NCBI GenBank assembly: GCA_036571765.1
Contig: BROE01000022.1
Location: 19,408,718 to 19,472,717, forward strand
DNA: 64,000 nt
Direction of reading: 5' to 3'
From: Plecoglossus altivelis
Taxonomy: Eukaryota; Chordata; Actinopteri; Osmeriformes; Plecoglossidae
Part shown: positions 32,296 through 40,080 of the stretch, piece by piece
Layout of the letters: each line of letters begins with the position of its first letter
Numbering within the stretch: position 1 is the stretch's first letter
Made by a program: the position numbers and the translations under genes
The notes under the pieces: generated by a model
Seen by the model: only the letters and a program-made list of their open reading frames with translations
Told to the model about the DNA's origin: nothing
Databases searched by the model: none

Positions 32296-34918
32296 GTGTG
32301 TGTGTGTGTGTATGTATGTATTTATGTGTATCTCTTTGTGTCTTTGTGTGTGTTGGTCTCTGCATGGTGTGTGTCTGCATGTGTATCTCTGTTTGTCTTC
32401 GTGTGTGTGTGTCTGCATGGTGTGTGTATCTCCATGTGTGTGTCTGCATGGTGTGCGTGTGTCTGCATGGTGTGTGTATCTCCGTGTGTGTGCCTGCATG
32501 GTGTGTGTGTGTCTGCATGGTGTGTGCATCTCCGCGTGTGTGTCTGCATGGTGTGTGTGTGTGTCTGCATGGTGTGTGTATCTCCGTGTGTGTGTCTGCA
32601 TGGTGTGTGTGTGTCTGCATGGTGTGTGTGTCTGCATGGTGTGTGTGTGTGTGTGTCATGTGACCTCCCCCACAGGCTTCATCGCGTCTGACATGACATC
32701 CCGTAACTCGAGCACTCAGCTGTGGCTCATCACTCACTTCCACGAGATGGGCTCCCTGTACGACTACCTGCAGCTCAGCACCTTGGACGCCCCTGCATGT
32801 CTGCGTATGGCCCTCTCCATCGCCAGCGGCCTGGCCCACCTGCACGTGGAGATCTTTGGTACCCAGGGCAAGCCTGCCATCGCACATCGAGACCTGAAGA
32901 GCAAGAACATCCTGGTCAACAAGAACGGCCAGTGCTGCATCGCTGACCTGGGTAAGGACCAGTCTAAAACACACTGGGCTGCATTATTACTATGACAAAG
33001 CGGCTTAAGAGATGTTTTCAACCCGGGCAGGATGTTATGGGTTATTTCGGTGTGTCAGTGAGTGTAGTTTAAGTTGTGGTGAGGCAAGGAGGTGGCCAGA
33101 CCTGTCTCATCATCCACTTAGCAGCAGCCCCTCGCTGTCCTCCCCTCAATTGTTTTTCATTAGAGTGAGCGGTTTGCTGCACAGGAGGCTCTCAAAGCTT
33201 AACTAAAAATGCATTAAGGAGCACTCAGTGATGGTCACATCCCAGTCCCAGTGTTCCTCACAGTAATCATGGGAACATGAGCTAATTCTGTCCCGGTAAT
33301 CTACCTTGATTCACTCCTCAACCAGCACAACAACAGCAACATAGCAGCAGCCGTAATCCTGCTCATCTTGTTTTCTTTCTTACATGTCGCTCTTCACAAA
33401 AACACACTTTACCTTGTTTTTTGACAACAATAGAGATGTTATTTTTCCTCATTGTGACCCATATGTCACGTAATGCTGCACTTTTCCTTCATTATAACAG
33501 ATATTTGTATAAGAGTTCTGTCAAATTGTTCAGTCAACATCACTTTGTCGGATTTACCACCACCAAAGTGGTGGACAACCTAAGTGTCCTAACGTTGGCT
33601 TGTTGTTTGCCCCTTCAGGTTTGGCTGTGATGCATTTTCAGGACACCAATGAGCTGGATGTAGGCAACAACCCCAAGGTGGGCACCAAGCGCTACATGGC
33701 TCCTGAGGTTCTGGATGACTCCATCCAGATGGACTGCTTCGAGTCCTTCAAGAGGGTGGATGTCTGGGCCCTGGGCCTGGTGCTGTGGGAGGTGGCCAGA
33801 AGGACCATCAGCAACGGTCAGTAGCTGGGGGCAGGGGGGTGGAGGGTGAAGCGTCCAGGGTGAAGCTCGCAGGGTGGAGCGTGGAGGGTGGAGCATGCTG
33901 GGTGGAGCATAGAGGGTGGAGCATAGAGGGTGGAGCATGGAGGGTGGAGCATGCTGGGTGGAGCATGCTGGGTGGAGCATGCTGGGTGGAGCATAGAGGG
34001 TGGAGCATGGAGGGTGGAGCATGGAGAGTGCAGGATGGAGGGTGTAGCTGGCAGAGTGAAGCGTGCAGGGTGTAGCTCGCAGGGTGCAGGGTGAAGCTGT
34101 TGTAAGGACTTGTCTGAAATGGATCCTGCTTGGTCCAGTCACGCACTTCCTGGTTATTTGTAGCCCGGCACTGGGCCAGCTGACTCTTAGGTCTTGCAGG
34201 ACATATTTCACTCCCTTTTCACTCTTGCTCAACTACAGCAAGCGATTCCAGACGAGAAAATAAATGTTTCCTTTTATCTTTCCAGGAGGTTAATTCTATC
34301 CTTTAGGCAGTATTTCTGTATTCAAAGTAAGCATGAACATGCTTTCCCACAGTCTAACCAGCATGTGTTTGTGGGTGTTGTGGTTTAGGTATTGTGGAGG
34401 ATTACAAGCCTCCCTTCCATGACGCGGTCCCTAGTGACCCCAGCTTTGAAGACATGAAGAAGGTGATCTGTGTGGACCAGCAGCGGCCAAACATCCCCAA
34501 CCGCTGGTTCTCTGACCCGGTGAGTGGAGTGGTGAGACTGTTGTCATGGAGAAGGCGATGCGGGGAGAAACAGAATCCCAGCTCTGCTGATGCCATTCAG
34601 AACTGTGCATTCATGTTCATCAATTTGTGTTTGGTTCATTGCTCCAGCTGTGTTGAACTCCAGTCCCCATTTGAAGACAGCACTATGCTTCGTTAGCTGA
34701 CATCGTCGTTCTGTAAAATGCTAACAGATGCTAAATGATTAGCTAGTTTCCTGGTGTTGACCCATCTCCTCTTTGTTTTTCAGACTTTAACTTCCATCGC
34801 TAAACTGATGAAGGAGTGCTGGTTTCAGAACCCGTCAGCCAGGCTAACAGCACTGCGCATCAAAAAGACTCTGACAAAGATCGACAACTCTCTGGACAAA
34901 GTCAAAGTGGATTCCTGA
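15480..34918 (+). CDS. acvr1l: ACVR1-type BMP/activin type I receptor serine/threonine kinase (acvr1l / alk8-like), multi-exon
   Basis: Single-pass receptor kinase that, with a type II receptor, binds BMP-family ligands and phosphorylates SMAD1/5/8. Coding exons seen: 15480-15730 (ectodomain), 27322-27521 (membrane/juxtamembrane), 31045-31144 (GS box), 31553-31699, 32676-32951, 33619-33816, 34389-34519, 34784-34918 (kinase). All junction phases agree and the sum is about 1.44 kb, leaving room for a signal exon to reach the roughly 509 residues of human ACVR1. Ectodomain motifs (GQQCFSS, CCHGDLCNQNVT), GS box TSGSGSG, kinase motifs (VAVKIF, HRDLKSKN, DLG, MAPE) and the tail DNSLDK fit ACVR1 better than ACVRL1; the fish-specific paralogue acvr1l is my choice, with acvr1 the alternative. 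Oddities: no convincing signal exon, a GC splice donor, a second damaged ectodomain exon, and an in-frame stop in the membrane exon. Confidence 0.85.
15731..15736 (+). promoter_or_regulatory. GC-type 5' splice donor (AG|GCGAGT)
   Basis: At the position where the family exon ends, the donor reads GCGAGT instead of GTGAGT. GC-AG introns are a known minor class of U2 introns and usually have an otherwise strong consensus, as here. The ectodomain copy at 17981-18331 has a canonical GT (18332). Confidence 0.6.
15826..16765. repeat. 16-bp minisatellite alternating TGACATCA and TGACTTCA
   Basis: About 58 units of GTGTGACATCATGACA and GTGTGACTTCATGACA, often alternating, with larger blocks recurring near 15845, 16085 and 16265. 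TGACATCA is one base from the CRE/ATF octamer TGACGTCA. Located in the intron after ectodomain exon A. Confidence 0.95.
16766..17027. other. Unique AT-rich spacer
   Basis: Holds repeated GAAAA and TTTTGAAA motifs; no gene recognised. Confidence 0.5.
17028..17634. repeat. 12-bp minisatellite (GCTAACTCCAGG)
   Basis: About 50 nearly perfect 12-bp units, with GCTAGCTCCAGG and GATAACTCCAGG subtypes. Open in all frames because 12 is divisible by three, producing spurious SRAN and TPGL repeats. Confidence 0.97.
17635..17980. other. Unique spacer ending in a strong acceptor
   Basis: Non-repetitive; its end (17960-17980) is a pyrimidine tract with CCGTCCAG, a good 3' splice site for the damaged ectodomain exon that follows. 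Confidence 0.5.
17981..18331 (+). pseudogene. Second, damaged acvr1l-type ectodomain exon (copy B)
   Basis: After a strong acceptor and before a canonical donor (GTACAC at 18332), this segment encodes the C-terminal half of an ACVR1-type ectodomain: EGC, FC, PPSP, then CCQGHLCNMNIT, ending STSRG in the same phase as copy A. The N-terminal half is recognisable only by changing frames: CWIC and AFSSVSSDGG lie in another frame, and TGA codons at 18049 and 18133 interrupt the main frame. At least two indels, one beside a run of five T at 18122-18126, would be needed for a continuous domain. It is a decayed tandem exon copy, the ectodomain of a lost neighbouring receptor, or a functional alternative exon with sequencing errors. 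Confidence 0.6.
18345..19024. repeat. 34-bp minisatellite
   Basis: About 20 units containing CCTGCCTCTGGGATGTGTCA followed by GTGCACACATCTCA; two or three units are shortened. It passes directly into the 32-bp array. Confidence 0.95.
19025..22060. repeat. 32-bp satellite, main blocks
   Basis: Units begin GACAGCCAGACCTGTGTGTA and end TGATGGACAAAA. Copies from about 19045 to 20100 (more than 30) are essentially identical, as are those at 21000-21585 and 21765-22050. Between them (20100-21000, 21585-21765) units are ragged, with indels. As 32 is not divisible by three, the frame rotates through the array yet no stop appears, so very long minus-strand frames arise that I regard as spurious. Confidence 0.97.
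22061..25245. repeat. 32-bp satellite, ragged continuation with perfect islands
   Basis: Perfect 32-bp blocks recur at about 23645-23905, 24035-24370 and 25075-25235. The remainder (22060-23640, 23905-24035, 24370-25070) still shows GAGAAAAGACAGCCAGACC-like fragments but is full of small indels and inserted words. The perfect/ragged alternation suggests patchwork consensus quality. Confidence 0.85.
25246..27321. other. Low-complexity and probably low-quality sequence; no gene recognised
   Basis: Contains a G/T-rich block (25400-25860), a unique island (about 25860-26640) and a long C/T-rich block (26660-27320). The island has an open frame at 26077-26406 on the + strand that I cannot assign. 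The C-rich block ends in CCCCCAG, used as acceptor by the exon at 27322. Confidence 0.5.
27322..27521 (+). CDS. acvr1l: acvr1l transmembrane/juxtamembrane exon, membrane part corrupted
   Basis: The last third is a clear ACVR1-type juxtamembrane region, ERLTARDAEYGTIDG then SNVGESTLA, ending at donor GTGAGT (27522) in phase 0, as the next exon requires. The exon length (200 nt) also fits the incoming phase and the family. However the expected hydrophobic segment is absent: in frame it reads polar residues and a TAG at 27363-27365, and neither other frame supplies a membrane helix. Either this stretch is misassembled or the gene is disabled here. The C-rich, ragged sequence just upstream favours assembly error. 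Confidence 0.65.
27530..27645. repeat. Short minisatellite, CCATGTCCCACGGAGACAAA units
   Basis: About five tandem units of 23-24 bp right after the donor of the preceding exon. Confidence 0.85.
27740..28010. repeat. Roughly 34-bp G-rich minisatellite
   Basis: About eight units with GGGTCCAGGCCTGGCTGGGT followed by GGAGGGCAGAGGCA, some four bases longer. Confidence 0.93.
28011..28430. other. Unique intron sequence
   Basis: Non-repetitive; no exon recognised. Confidence 0.5.
28431..28620. repeat. GT-rich simple repeat
   Basis: Interrupted GTGTGT and GGTTGTG tract. Confidence 0.9.
28795..29525. repeat. 33-bp minisatellite
   Basis: Over 20 units with TGCTGTCTCTGTGTAGCTCT followed by GTGAGGTAGTGAC, plus shorter composite units GTGAGGTACCGAGTGCT. 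Reads as an 11-residue repeat on the minus strand (ELHRDSTHYLT) only because 33 is divisible by three. Confidence 0.95.
29526..30100. other. Unique intron sequence
   Basis: Non-repetitive with a small CA-rich patch near 29980-30070. No exon recognised. Confidence 0.5.
30101..30893. repeat. 20-bp minisatellite (GGTCTCTCTGTCTCGTACCA)
   Basis: About 39 units; subtypes GTACCAG and GTAGCAG cluster in the 5' and 3' halves respectively, a sign of local homogenisation. Long frames on both strands are by-products. Confidence 0.96.
31045..31144 (+). CDS. acvr1l: acvr1l GS-domain exon
   Basis: 100-nt exon encoding DLLDHSC, the GS box TSGSGSG, the LP motif bound by FKBP12 in this family, and the start of the kinase (RTVARQITLNECVG). 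The arginine-glutamine of VARQ corresponds to Arg206-Gln207 of human ACVR1, the arginine mutated in fibrodysplasia ossificans progressiva; it is unchanged here. Acceptor CCCTCCAG, donor GTGAGT. Confidence 0.93.
31145..31552. other. Unique intron sequence
   Basis: About 400 bases, non-repetitive, no exon recognised. Confidence 0.6.
31553..31699 (+). CDS. acvr1l: acvr1l kinase exon (glycine loop to alpha-C)
   Basis: 147 nt. Carries the glycine-rich loop GKGRYGEVWRG, the catalytic lysine in VAVKIFSS, and the alpha-C segment SWFRETEIYNTVLLRHENILG. Nearly identical to ACVR1 through this part. Acceptor CCCCAG, donor GTGAGT, phase 1 on both sides. Confidence 0.95.
31700..32125. other. Unique intron sequence
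   Basis: About 425 bases; contains AGTATTACTG direct repeats near 31920-31975. No exon recognised. Confidence 0.6.
32126..32660. repeat. GT microsatellite and TGCATGGTGTGTG-type array
   Basis: A long (GT)n core (32226-32310) followed by about ten units with TCTGCATGGTGTGTGTATCT. It runs to within 15 bases of the next exon's acceptor. Confidence 0.95.
32676..32951 (+). CDS. acvr1l: acvr1l kinase exon (L45 loop and catalytic loop)
   Basis: 276 nt. Begins FIASDMTSRNSSTQLW: this L45-loop region is of the ALK1/ALK2 class, which selects SMAD1/5/8. Contains the hinge, MGSLYDYLQ, SIASGLAHLHVEIFGTQGKP and the catalytic loop HRDLKSKN, and ends at ADLG, the type I receptor form of the DFG motif. Acceptor CCCCCACAG, donor GTAAGG. 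Confidence 0.95.
32952..33618. other. Unique intron sequence
   Basis: About 670 bases without repeats or recognisable exon. Confidence 0.6.
33619..33816 (+). CDS. acvr1l: acvr1l kinase exon (activation segment)
   Basis: 198 nt. LAVMHFQDTNELDVGNNP, then VGTKRYMAPEVLDDS and SFKRVDVWALGLVLWEVARR. Covers the activation loop, the APE motif and helix F. Human ACVR1 has the same order with few substitutions. Acceptor CCCCTTCAG, donor GTCAGT. Confidence 0.95.
33835..34095. repeat. G-rich minisatellite, GGGTGGAGCATGGA-type units
   Basis: About 19 units of 14 bp, with variants CATAGA, CATGCT and, at the 3' end, GGGTGAAGC. Begins about 18 bases after the donor of the activation-segment exon. Confidence 0.93.
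34096..34388. other. Unique intron sequence
   Basis: About 290 bases, no exon recognised. Confidence 0.6.
34389..34519 (+). CDS. acvr1l: acvr1l kinase exon (C-lobe)
   Basis: 131 nt. IVEDYKPPFHDAVPSDPSFE, then DMKKVICVDQQRPNIPNRWF. The same intron positions and the same 131-nt length recur in the tgfbr1 exon at 59988-60118, as expected for related genes. Acceptor GTTTAG, donor GTGAGT. Confidence 0.95.
34784..34918 (+). CDS. acvr1l: acvr1l terminal coding exon
   Basis: Encodes LTSIAKLMKECWF, then SARLTALRIKKTLTKIDNSL and ends DKVKVDS with TGA at 34916-34918. This tail is diagnostic of the ACVR1 group; ACVRL1 ends differently. Acceptor TTTTTCAG. Confidence 0.95.
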   Translation, partial: TLTSIAKLMKECWFQNPSARLTALRIKKTLTKIDNSLDKVKVDS

Positions 34919-34929
34919 GTCTTCCCTGG

Positions 34930-34996
34930 GTGACCCCCGCTCGACGGTGACCCCCGCTCGACGGTGACCCCCGCTCAAGGGTGACCCCCGCTCGAG
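34930..34996. repeat. 17-bp repeat (TGACCCCCGCTCGACGG), four copies
   Basis: Four tandem copies immediately after the stop codon, the last two with AAGGG or GAGGG variants. Confidence 0.92.
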
Positions 34997-35584
34997 GGCT
35001 TTTTAAGACGTTACCTAAGGGAGACCATAGCAGACAAGGGACTGGGAGGGGTCAGTGCCCTTATAGTGGCACATGGTATTTATTTGAAACACTTGGCGGG
35101 ACACATTTTGGCATCCAAAGATGGTTTACACAGCGTTTCTCAGACTGCCTGTTGGTCAGGGATGGGAGTTCCCTTTACAGATGAGAGCTTCGCCGATGGA
35201 ACGCGTTCATCAAGGAAAAAACTGTTACTTTGGATCTTGAGTATATCGCTTTTGTATAGAACTGCAGGTGTATTCACTTTTTAGTTTGAAGACATTTCTG
35301 GACACATCTCATTAATCAGTATCAGCTGTGCTTAATCTCCCTTGTTGCACCAGCTGTCTTGGCATTCCTTACTGGCACAGCATAGGAGGCATTTGGAAAA
35401 CTAAAATACAACTTGCCAAAAACAATTAGATTTTTTGTTTCATACACAAACATTTTCTTATCTGTTGTGGGAACGTGTTGAAAAGGGAGTGTTGTTCTAC
35501 TTAGACTGCATCTCCTGCAATGTTGTTTACATGTCGTTGGAACAAGTCTTTTGGTAAATCACCGAACTTGTAACTTATTTAGCT

Positions 35585-36145
35585 ACTGAGATGTAGAGGG
35601 ACAGTGACTGTCCTACTGAGATGTAGAGGGACAGTGACTGTCCTCTTCATACTGAGATGTAGAGGGACAGTGACTGTCCTCTTCCTGGTGAGTTGTAGAG
35701 GGACAGTGACTGTCCTACTGAGATGTAGAGGGATAGTCACTTTCCCCTTCATACTGAGATGTAGAGGGACAGTGACTGTCCTCTTCATACTGAGATGTAG
35801 AGGGACAGTGACTGTCCTCTTCATACTGAGATGTAGAGGGACAGTGACTGTCCTACTGAGATGTAGAGGGATAGTCACTTTCCCCTTCATACTGAGATGT
35901 AGAGGGACAGTGACTGTCCTCTTCATACTGAGATGTAGAGGGACAGTGACTGTCCTACTGAGATGTAGAGGGACAGTGACTGTCCTCTTCTTACTGAGAT
36001 GTAGAGGGACAGTGACTGTCCTCTTCTTACTGAGATGTAGAGGGACAGTGACTGTCCTCTTCATACTGAGATGTAGAGGGACAGTGACTGTCCACTTCCT
36101 ACTGAGTTGTAGAGGGACAGTGACTGTCCACTTCCTACTGAGATG
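35585..36145. repeat. 27/36-bp minisatellite in the 3' UTR
   Basis: About 17 units with CTGAGATGTAGAGGGACAGT followed by GACTGTCC and, in the longer form, TCTTCATA. A segment with GGATAGTCACTTTCC occurs twice (about 35729 and 35869), showing a larger duplicated block. Confidence 0.95.
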
Positions 36146-36239
36146 TTGTCTATGGTGTCATAATATTACTGTTCATTTCACATGACGAACCTGTCGTATT
36201 TGCTTCATCAGCTTTATCAAGACAAACGCTAAGAGAACA

Positions 36240-36245
36240 AATAAA
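36240..36245 (+). terminator. Poly(A) signal AATAAA, likely for acvr1l
   Basis: Canonical hexamer about 1.3 kb after the stop, in an AT-rich setting with T-rich sequence at 36355-36365. Assigned to acvr1l by position. Confidence 0.5.
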
Positions 36246-36494
36246 ATATTTACTTAGATGATGCTGAACTGGTTTTATACAGGGGCAGAGATTGTCTTTG
36301 AAGCTATACTATAGTCTTAACACGTGCATTGTCTAAGTAATTGAAGTCGATCTTCAATTTTTTTTATTTCTTTAATATTTTATATTAAGTAGATTAGATG
36401 CAGTTGATTAAATAGAGTAAAAAAAAGATTTGTATATGTCCGTGTCATTTGTTTCAGTTTCATCTGTTCTGGTTTTACTGCTACAACATCTTCT

Positions 36495-37500
36495 GTCATG
36501 ATCTAGGATGTCATCTCCTCTCATGATCCAGGATGTTTCCTCTCATGATCTAGGATGTCATCTCCTCTCATGATCTAGGATGTCATCTCCTCTCATGATC
36601 TAGGATGTCATCTCCTCTCATGATCCAGGATGTCTCCTCTCATGATCCAGAATGTCTCCTCTCATGATCCAGAATGTCTCCTCTCATGATCTAGGATGTC
36701 ATCTCCTCTCATGATCCAGAATGTCTCCTCATGATCCAGAATGTCTCCTCATGATCCAGAATGTCTCCTCATGATCCAGAATGTCTCCTCATGATCCAGA
36801 ATGTCTCCTCATGATCCAGAATGTCTCCTCATGATCCAGAATGTCTCCTCTCATGATCCAGAATGTCTCCTCTCATGATCCAGAATGTCTCCTCATGATC
36901 CAGAATGTCTCCTCTCATGATCCAGGATGTCTCCTCTCATGATCCAGAATGTCTCCTCTCATGATCCAGAATGTCTCCTCTCATGATCCAGAATGTCTCC
37001 TCTCATGATCTAGGATGTCATCTCCTCTCATGATCCAGGATGTCTCCTCTCATGATCCAGGATGTCATCTTCTCCTCTCATGATCCAGGATGTCTCCTCT
37101 CATGATCCAGAATGACTCCTCTCATGATCCAGAATGTCATCTCCTCTCATGATCCAGAATGTCTCCTCTCATGATCCAGGATGTTTCCTCTCATGATCCA
37201 GGATGTTTCCTCTCATGATCCAGAATGTCTCCTCTCATGATCCAGGATGTCATCTTCTCCTCTCATGATCCAGGATGTCTCCTCTCATGATCCAGGATGT
37301 CTCCTCTCATGATCCAGAATGTCATCTCCTCTCATGATCCAGAATGTCTCCTCTCATGATCCAGGATGTCTCCTCTCATGATCCAGAATGTCTCCTCTCA
37401 TGATCCAGGATGTCTCCTCTCATGATCCAGAATGTCTCCTCTCATGATCCAGAATGTCTCCTCTCATGATCCAGGATGTCTCCTCTCATGATCCAGGATG
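36495..37500. repeat. 22-bp minisatellite (CTCATGATCCAGAATGTCTC)
   Basis: About 48 units; subtypes GATCCAGAATG, GATCCAGGATG and GATCTAGGATG are intermixed, and a shortened 18-bp version is homogeneous at 36720-36845. Confidence 0.96.
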
Positions 37501-38404
37501 TGGTGCAGAAGTCTGGTGAAGGAGCCAAGCAGACCATAAGCATCCAGATCATGTTTGGATTTGAAGGGCATCACGGTCTATCCACTGCCCCCCCCCCACC
37601 TACTTGTGCTAACTGTAGAGATGTCTGTACCTTGCTATGGTATCTTCAGAAATCTGACCAGCTCCCTGTACAAAGGGACTTTTCTTGATTTCACCAGCAA
37701 ATAATGTAATATAGAAAGTATGCCAAGCATGCTAATTCATGCTGAATCAAACACAGGTCAAACTCTGCAGGATTAGTTCACTTTTGTTTGTTTGATTGTT
37801 TTCCCTCCTTGCCTTCACAGCAGTAGCCACTAAAGTGCTGGCTTAAAGCAGCTGGCACTGCTTGTGCAGTGCTGTGTAACCCTGCTTTCTGACTAACCCT
37901 GTAATGGTGATTCATATTCTAAAATGGGTCAGATGAATTGTAGAGAAATTGAGCTGTCTGCCTGACTGGCCCACAGGGCTCCTGTCAGGAACCTGCAGGG
38001 TTACCAAGGGAATCTGGCAGAGCCGTAAACATGTGTGCATCTGAGATGGAAGAGACCAGTCTACATCATCATTGAATATGAAAACACATTAAGATTTCCC
38101 TAGAAACAGTTGCTGGCAGGTATCAAATTATCTGTGGCTTCAGCAAGCATGTTACCCAGTCATGTCCACCAACTGTCTCCTCTGTCCTTCTGGTTCTTGG
38201 TTTGAAGGCTGCAGTCATTGTTTCAGTAAGATCGGTGCTTAGAAAGGAGCTTAGATGCATCTAAGCTCCTTGGATTCCCTGCTATGTTGCTTAAAGATTC
38301 ATGTTGCCTTCAAAACACACTGATACATTGAATCAGTTCTTTTAATTCACAGGTATGTCTAACATGTATGAAGCCTTACTTGAAAACCACCTGTGTGGAC
38401 ACCA
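37501..38404. other. Unique intergenic sequence
   Basis: No gene recognised. Contains a short palindromic TTAGATGCATCTAA near 38249. Confidence 0.5.
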
Positions 38405-38515
38405 TGAGGCCCCATTGGCCGGTGTGTGTGGTTCATTGGCCGGTGTGTGTGGCCCCATTGGCCGGTGTATGTGGCCCCATTGGCCGGTGTGTGTGGCCCC
38501 ATTGGCCGTTGCCAT
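38405..38515. repeat. 22-bp repeat with GGCCCCATTGGCCGGTGTGT units
   Basis: About five copies, each with the palindrome-like ATTGGCCG, which includes ATTGG (an inverted CCAAT). Confidence 0.9.
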
Positions 38516-38734
38516 TTGGATGAAAACTGAAAAAGAGACATTCAGACGAGGACATTTCTGATATTTTGTGCTACTATGGAAATGATCCAGTACCAGCTCT
38601 TCCCACATACACTGGATCACCATTCAGGTACTGTGCTGGATAAATATGGGATTCTGCAGTTAAATAGTTTGACAACAAATTCTGTCGACATCCTCCCTGA
38701 GCAGTAGAGGCAGACTTGGCCCTCTGCCTACTGC

Positions 38735-39225
38735 AGCAGCCCAGTGTACTGCAATACTGTTAACCTAGCAACCAGCCCAGTGTACTGCAATACTGTTAAC
38801 CTAGCAACCAGCCCAGTGTACTGCAATACTGTTAGCCTAGCAACCAGCCCAGTGTACTGCAATACTGTTAACCTAGCAACCAGCCCAGTGTACTGCAATA
38901 CTGTTAACCTAGCAACCAGCCCAGTGTCCTGCAATACTGTTAGCCTAGCAACCAGCCCAGTGTCCTACAATACTGTTAGCCTAGCAACCAGCCCAGTGTC
39001 CTGCAATACTGCTAGCCTAGCAACCAGCCCAGTGTCCTATAATACTGTTAGCCTAGCAACCAGCCCAGTGTCCTGCAATACTGCTAGCCTAGCAACCAGC
39101 CCAGTGTCCTACAATACTGTTAGCCTAGCAACCAGCCCAGTGTCCTGCAATACTGTTAGCCTAGCAACCAGCCCAGTGTCCTACAATACTGTTAGCCCAG
39201 CAACCAGCCCAGTGTCCTGCAGCTG
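38735..39225. repeat. 36-bp minisatellite
   Basis: About 13 units with CAGCCCAGTGTCCTGCAATA followed by CTGTTAGCCTAGCAAC. The 5' copies carry GTACTGC and the 3' copies GTCCTGC or GTCCTAC. Confidence 0.95.
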
Positions 39226-39996
39226 CAATGACATCTGATCTGAGCAGTATCTGAAGATCCTGTGGTAGTTCAGAGCTGGATGGGAATGTGTGGCACTACA
39301 GCAGGGTCCTGGAGGGTATGGATATGTGCATTTGTTCTCCTATCTTGTAGCCTGTACTGGATGGTCATGGAGTAACAGTGAATGACGTGCACAGCATCAG
39401 GTCAGAACATCTGCCATCTACTAGTCCACTGGATGGATGTTGAACTTGTCACAACATTGATCCTCTGCTGTTGTGGAGGTACAGCTGTTGGCAGATCAGT
39501 CTGCGTAGTCAGCAGCCAGGGTTTGAACCGTGGTGTGACCAGGGAGAAAACGACTGTAATCCACGTGGTCATCGTAAAACAAGGTGAAGATTGTGGCAGT
39601 TCGACTGTGCTACTGACAGCCACTGCAAGGCACCGATTTATAAAAGGAGGACGGGCAGAGATGAGTTTTAACTTTTTTGATGACTGGAATAATGCTTGAC
39701 TACTTTTGAGTCTTTAACATGCACCTTGCTGCAGCTAAGAGACTGACGCTGTAACGGACACTTGAGGATGTTCTGCGCTCGTTCATTCACATGTCGTTGT
39801 CAGTGGGCTGGAGCGGTAATCCTCTTAAATTCCGGTCGACAGAGGCGGAGCAAATCGGCTATTGCGTATTCGGTTCTCTCCGGTTATTTAGAGTGTGGGG
39901 CAATGCGGAGTGTGCGTGGTTGACAGACTTTAATGTGTAAGTGTAATGATTTTTTCGGGAAAAACTGTGTAGGCAGTGTGTCCACGAACCGAGCAG
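39226..39996 (+). promoter_or_regulatory. Presumed tgfbr1 promoter and 5' UTR
   Basis: Unique sequence directly upstream of the first coding exon. No clear TATA box at a fitting distance. Several upstream ATGs lie within the last 110 bases, including one in frame with the receptor at 39933. Assignment is positional. Confidence 0.4.
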
Positions 39997-40014
39997 ATGC
40001 GGCCCCGGCCATGA
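39997..40014 (+). promoter_or_regulatory. Five-codon upstream ORF whose stop overlaps the tgfbr1 start
   Basis: ATG at 39997 reads MRPRP and terminates at TGA (40012-40014), overlapping the receptor ATG (40011-40013) in the sequence ATGA. This arrangement could couple termination to reinitiation. Whether the mRNA includes it depends on the transcription start, unknown here. Confidence 0.55.
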
Positions 40015-40080
40015 CTCGTCCCAGGAATCACACCTTTCAAGCGGCGTTGATATTTCTATCGGTCGCACATCTTACCACAG
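40011..40080 (+). CDS. tgfbr1: tgfbr1 exon 1, signal peptide
   Basis: ATG with purine at -3 opens MTRPRNHTFQAALIFLSVAH and ends after LTT plus one base; a basic N-region and hydrophobic core form a plausible signal peptide. Donor GTACTG is weak but usable, and the split codon joins to GCT with the next exon, giving the family-typical ALKC start of the mature domain. An in-frame upstream ATG at 39933 would add 26 residues but has a poor context. Confidence 0.8.

Larger units (their letters stand above)
34919..36245 (+). other. acvr1l 3' untranslated region (extent inferred)
   Basis: Follows the stop codon without a splice signal I would trust and reaches an AATAAA at 36240-36245. It contains a short 17-bp array and a large 36-bp array, so the mature 3' UTR may be repeat-rich. 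The end point is inferred from the poly(A) signal only. Confidence 0.5.

Noticed and set aside
15480..34918. Assignment of gene 1 as acvrl1 (ALK1)
   Set aside because: Ectodomain GQQCFSS and PSP-x4-ECC, the LYDYLQLSTLD segment and the DNSLDK tail match ACVR1; ACVRL1 differs at each.
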